From positions 38,183,232 through 38,247,231 of the forward strand of contig CM070599.1 in the NCBI GenBank assembly GCA_036346395.1: a stretch of DNA of 64,000 nt, in the 5' to 3' direction. The position numbers and the translations under genes are program-made. This document shows, one piece after another, positions 60,553-64,000 of this stretch. How positions within the stretch are numbered: the first letter of the stretch is position 1; the number at the start of each line of letters is the position of its first letter. Below the pieces are notes generated by a model. The model did not search any database. It had not been told where the DNA came from and saw only the letters and a list, made by a program, of their open reading frames with translations. The DNA comes from Hsuehochloa calcarea. Its lineage: Eukaryota > Streptophyta > Magnoliopsida > Poales > Poaceae.

Positions 60553-61452
60553 TCAAACAAGCAGAGCTGCAACTATGCACAGCCACGTCATCAGCACGGC
60601 CCCCACCCCCGACCGGTGGGACCCGCCGATCAAGAGTGTTGGTATGCCCTTGTCGTCGGGGTTGGGCCCGAGGGCGGCCCCCGGGTTCGCCTGCGGCGAG
60701 GACTGAGGTTGGCCCGCCGGGGCTCCCGCCGGGGAGGGAAGTACCAGACGCCGTCAGGGGCACCGAGCGCGTTGGAGGCGCTGCAGTTCTTGAACCCCGC
60801 CTCGTCAACTTCGTCCAGGGTGTGGGTACTTCGAGTGCTCGAACACTGAAACACATGGCGTCGACAGGTCTTTCGCCGTAAGCCCATTGTTTCAAGGCAA
60901 ATTTGGCTATACAACGTCACAATTTTATATTTTTGGTGGTAGAATATCTAAATTTTGTGTTTTTATTATGAAAATATCTTCTTTTTTTTTTTTGCCGTAG
61001 GACACTGAGGTCAATATATTATTGTTTTCGGGCCAAAGAGTAGAGCGAATGCTAGTAAAAAATAATTTTGCCAATAACACAAAATTATGATGTTATTTAG
61101 CTAATTTTGACTTGTTTCAACTGACCCAATTACGTCAGTTCAGAGTTTTTCTTTCGAATCGTCAGTTTAGAGATGTGATTACGCATGGAAAATACACAGA
61201 TACTACATCTTGCAGGGTTAACGTCGGTTGGCGTAGATTTCTGATCGAACGGTCGGAACAGAAAGGAAACAAACCATAAGCTACGTTGCTTCGATGAGAC
61301 ACAGTGTAGTTGCCGTCGACCCACGACGGGAAGTCCGCGCTGGGATCCCAGCCGGCGCTATTGCCGACGGTGCACGAGACCGCTTCTGCTTTCCAGGCTA
61401 CGCCGTGGATGAGCAGGACGCAGAGTGTGAGAACAATGCGAGTTTGAGCCAT
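60553..61452 (-). pseudogene. Phytocyanin / early-nodulin-like protein pseudogene
   Basis: Exon 1 starts with ATG at 61452: a signal peptide (MAQTRIVLTLCVLLIHGVAW) and the start of a plastocyanin-like fold (CTVGNSAGWDPSADFPSWVD), then text diverging from the family before the usual VGD motif. Exon 2 follows acceptor TTTCAG at 60846 and reads FEHSKY, then, after one extra C (within 60824-60826), HTLDEVDEAGFKNCSASNAL, the conserved second half with a copper-ligand His and the first disulfide Cys. The strand linking the second Cys, His and Met ligands is missing: after GAPDG the text passes into the Pro/Ala-rich spacer (PSPAGAPAGQPQSSPQANPG) in another frame. The C-terminus GVGAVLMTWLCIVAALLV with TGA at 60555-60553 is a typical GPI signal. 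It is a decayed GPI-anchored phytocyanin; copper binding would be lost. Confidence 0.78.
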
Positions 61453-62089
61453 GGACGGGCAGTGCAAACCGGAGTAATATTATGCCAGTGCAGGGCTATG
61501 GAACTAAGAAGGTACGCATGCCAAAAGCTTGGATGTATATGAGAACGGAAGTTCTTGTAGAGGATTGGTGACCTAATCTTCCGAGCGCATTGCAAAAGAA
61601 ATTAACTAGGGAGGCGTTGCGGGCGAGCGACACACACAGGTTAGATACCGACATGCTTCTGAAATGGAAGGTGAGGCGTTCTTTAAATTTCTCGTGATGG
61701 TCTTGAACAATTGATTTGAATAGGTGATCCTCGGGAGGAATTTGGGGATGTTTGGTGTTTGGTGAGGCAACTTTCTTCTGTGTCGTTGGTACTAGGTATT
61801 GGCGGTTAACCAGTTTTGTGTCTCGGCGTTGACGTCGTCAGTTCCTTGCTTGAGTAAGTAATGTTTTGCTGTGAGACCATGTAGAGGTCATCGTTTGAGT
61901 TTGGTTTTGAGTTTGAGCAGATTCCAGTATTGCTGTCAGGTGGCATGCGGTCCGCCCGACTCAAGGATTAGCTCAGATTGGTAATTCATATCATTTAGCA
62001 TTTTGACCAAATTGTATTTTATTAAAAAGAATAATTACAATATTTATAACAGCAGAGATTTCCTCCACCTTATGCTTATTTTTTTATTA
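61453..62089. other. Intergenic, no gene recognised
   Basis: Upstream of the phytocyanin pseudogene; no coding pattern and no element ends. Confidence 0.4.
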
Positions 62090-64000
62090 GGGTTATCCCC
62101 ACTTATTAACAACACTGGGTACGACGACCCAGGAAAAATATAATCTCAGGGCTAGGTAAGCCCGACACATTTTCCATCCCAGCCACAAAGTTTTATAAAT
62201 AGAACTAACTCTAGTAAGTTTCCATGCCTACCTTTGACCTAGGCACGACTGTTTAAACAGTTTAGACTCTGCAGAGGTTGTACATTGTACCCACAAGAGA
62301 CAATCAACTAGTTACCTTACATGATTCCTTGGTCATGTAGTTGAGAGATCATCACAGTAACATTTCAAAATTACCTCGCCTATTCTGTCATCTCACCCAT
62401 ATAGGCCGCTCCCACTTGCGGTGAGTTCCATAAAATGTGCGGGATGTTCACCACAACACTAGCGCAGATGGACTACAACGTCTCACAATGACTAGCGCAG
62501 CTGGCAACTTCACCATCGGTGTCCCATTCAAGCCCACGTTTGCACTACTTCACTCCTCCACTAGTGAGATGATATTTAGGGTCCAATAAATTTACTAAAC
62601 CAAATTGTACTTTATAGACTTGTGGTTGTACTTGTTTTACAATGGGAGGTCATCACAGGATTAAATCCTTAATGCCATCTGGGCGGTTCATACCACATAC
62701 CAACCACTCTCGTGCTCCGTCAGTACCCACCACCATACCATCCGCCCAAATGTGGTAACAGCAATTTAGTAGGGTTTTCTTTTGGAGCAAAATGTATTAT
62801 CTTCAACATTCCAGTCATTTACCCACAATGATTGTCCAAAACCACTTTCATAATTAAAAGATGATGATCAGAGTATTTAATGCTCCGGTACTTAAGTAAG
62901 ACTAGCATGACGCTTAAGTACGACCTTATAGATAGTAAGTTATCATTTAATATCTAAGGTAACAAAGAATAAGAAATTCAAGTTGTCAAGGATGATATAA
63001 TAATCATTTAATTACCAAGTATGTAGATAACTAACTCTTAGTGATTTGACATACATTTGCATAAGAAATTAAGCATGCAATTTACTATTTTAAAATAATA
63101 CAATTTGCATAAAATGTAGGATCAAAATGATTAAAGTATTAACTCGCCTGGATTGAAGGTAAGAGAGTCTTGGAAGTCTTGTACTTGGTCAAACTAGATA
63201 TCTCCTGCTTCTCTGAACTCTACTCGAACGAACGCGAACGAACGTGACGAAAAAAGGAACAAACAACAAAAGAGAACCAATAAATAATAAATGAACTCCA
63301 AATGAAACAAGACCACTGCTATTAGCAAGATCTTGAATTTGGACAAATTTAGAAACAAACTTCACTTAAATTAGAGTTATAACAGAGGAGAATGGAGCAT
63401 CTGAAGTTTGAGTTTGAATTAAATCAGGAAAACAAAAAGAGGAGAGAGAGAATGTATCACTGACATCTGGGTCCCACTAAATAGTGCCCCGGTCCATGTG
63501 AACAGTGCATATTGACCTCCGGTCAACATGCACTGTGCATGGTCCACAGGTCTATGGGAGCGTGCACTGTTCATTGGGCCCACTGTCAGCCGAAGAGGGG
63601 AAAATCGATTTAAAGCCAGCCATTACTATTTGTCGGGCCCACGTGCTAGTGAAACATTGCGGCATTTAAGACAACATTTAAATGGCTAATGATTGATTAG
63701 CCCCTAGTGACCGACAGTGATACGAGGGATTAAGGTGATGTAGTGCCGGTCTGCGTTCTAACCGAACATAGGAGGCGGGGCACCACTTGGGCACGGCTCG
63801 TCGCTGGTAGAGGTGACCACGGCGATGGAGGCTAAGCACCAAAGCGGGATGCTCTTGTTGAGGCGAAGCTGACGGCGGAGGTGGCGTGGCCGGAGGATCG
63901 TCGGAGCGGCGATGCGATGAAGGTGAGCGGCGGCGGAGGCACGACCACGGCGGCTCAGGCGGTCCGGTGGCGCATTGAGCTGGGAAAGGGGAGCATGAGC
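62090..64000 (-). mobile_element. Gypsy LTR fragment related to the solo LTR at 18.6-21.8 kb, cut by window end
   Basis: Shared text in the same orientation includes GACTCTGCAGAGGTTGTACA and TACCCACAAGAGACAATCA at 62265-62310, against ACTCTGCAGAGGCTGTACA and TACCCACACGATACAATCA at 19255-19295. Further shared features are runs of CACAC/CCAACC-rich text and, at 63470-63650, GGTCCCACTAAAT and GGGCCCACGTGC. The GC-rich text at 63.7-64.0 kb resembles the 20.5-21.0 kb block. The left boundary is not defined and the right lies outside the window. Confidence 0.5.

Noticed and set aside
60616..60920. Frames over the second phytocyanin exon as separate genes
   Set aside because: They are pieces of one broken exon: conserved phytocyanin text moves between frames because of the extra C and the deletion.
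1..64000. tRNA, rRNA and known plant miRNA genes
   Set aside because: I scanned for B-box-like GGTTCGAATCC text and for common miRNA sequences (miR156, 160, 164, 166, 172, 319, 396, 399, 529 types) and found none. The only tRNA-related text is the Copia primer-binding site.

Overview
The window looks like a nuclear segment of a grass genome, most probably rice (Oryza). The reasons are very GC-rich first exons next to AT-rich introns, short plant-type GT-AG introns, a grass-type WRKY12 protein, and dense nested transposons of the kinds common in rice. No bacterial, organellar or viral gene set is seen. About 10 to 15 percent of the window is recognisable host gene; the rest is mobile elements, old repeats and unassigned intergenic DNA.

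Layout. At the left edge (814-1041, minus) are the first two exons of an ALG12-type ER mannosyltransferase whose remainder would lie left of the window. From 2949 to 5389 there is a possible Helitron containing an LTR-like piece. A complete four-exon WRKY12-type transcription factor lies on the minus strand at 6080-10402, with a 3.4 kb last intron holding a small hAT element. From 10.9 to 29.3 kb there is a transposon block: an LTR-like sequence (10942-12573), a plus-sense LTR fragment (15.2-17.0 kb), and the remains of a Ty3/gypsy element. That element has degenerate pol on the minus strand (26.3-29.2 kb) and an extra open frame in antisense (18.2-25.3 kb). It is broken up by a 3.2 kb solo LTR with perfect 5-bp target duplications and by other insertions.

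A complete nine-exon ELMO-domain gene occupies 32722-35796 (minus). Next come a 2.48 kb direct duplication of LTR-type sequence (37354-42249), a LINE 3' end with poly(A) (43.26-44.40 kb) split by a second copy of the small hAT family, and a multi-exon pseudogene of a conserved plant protein (44.8-48.9 kb, minus) that carries a further hAT element in an intron. A classical arabinogalactan protein gene (52787-53701, plus) with a TATA box follows. The right end has a 1.9 kb gag-only Copia element (55169-57069). It landed in the target duplication of a DNA transposon (57075-58490) that itself carries a non-autonomous CACTA element. After that come a GPI-tailed phytocyanin pseudogene (60553-61452, minus) and an LTR fragment related to the solo LTR at 18.6-21.8 kb.

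The four host genes that look functional (ALG12 5' part, WRKY12, ELMO, AGP) do not form a pathway; they are ordinary independent plant loci. WRKY12-type proteins repress secondary-wall formation and AGPs are wall glycoproteins, but nothing in the sequence links them. No entirely new biological system is evident. The most informative structures are the nested insertions, the two decaying genes, and an ELMO intron whose length and reading frame would allow in-frame retention.
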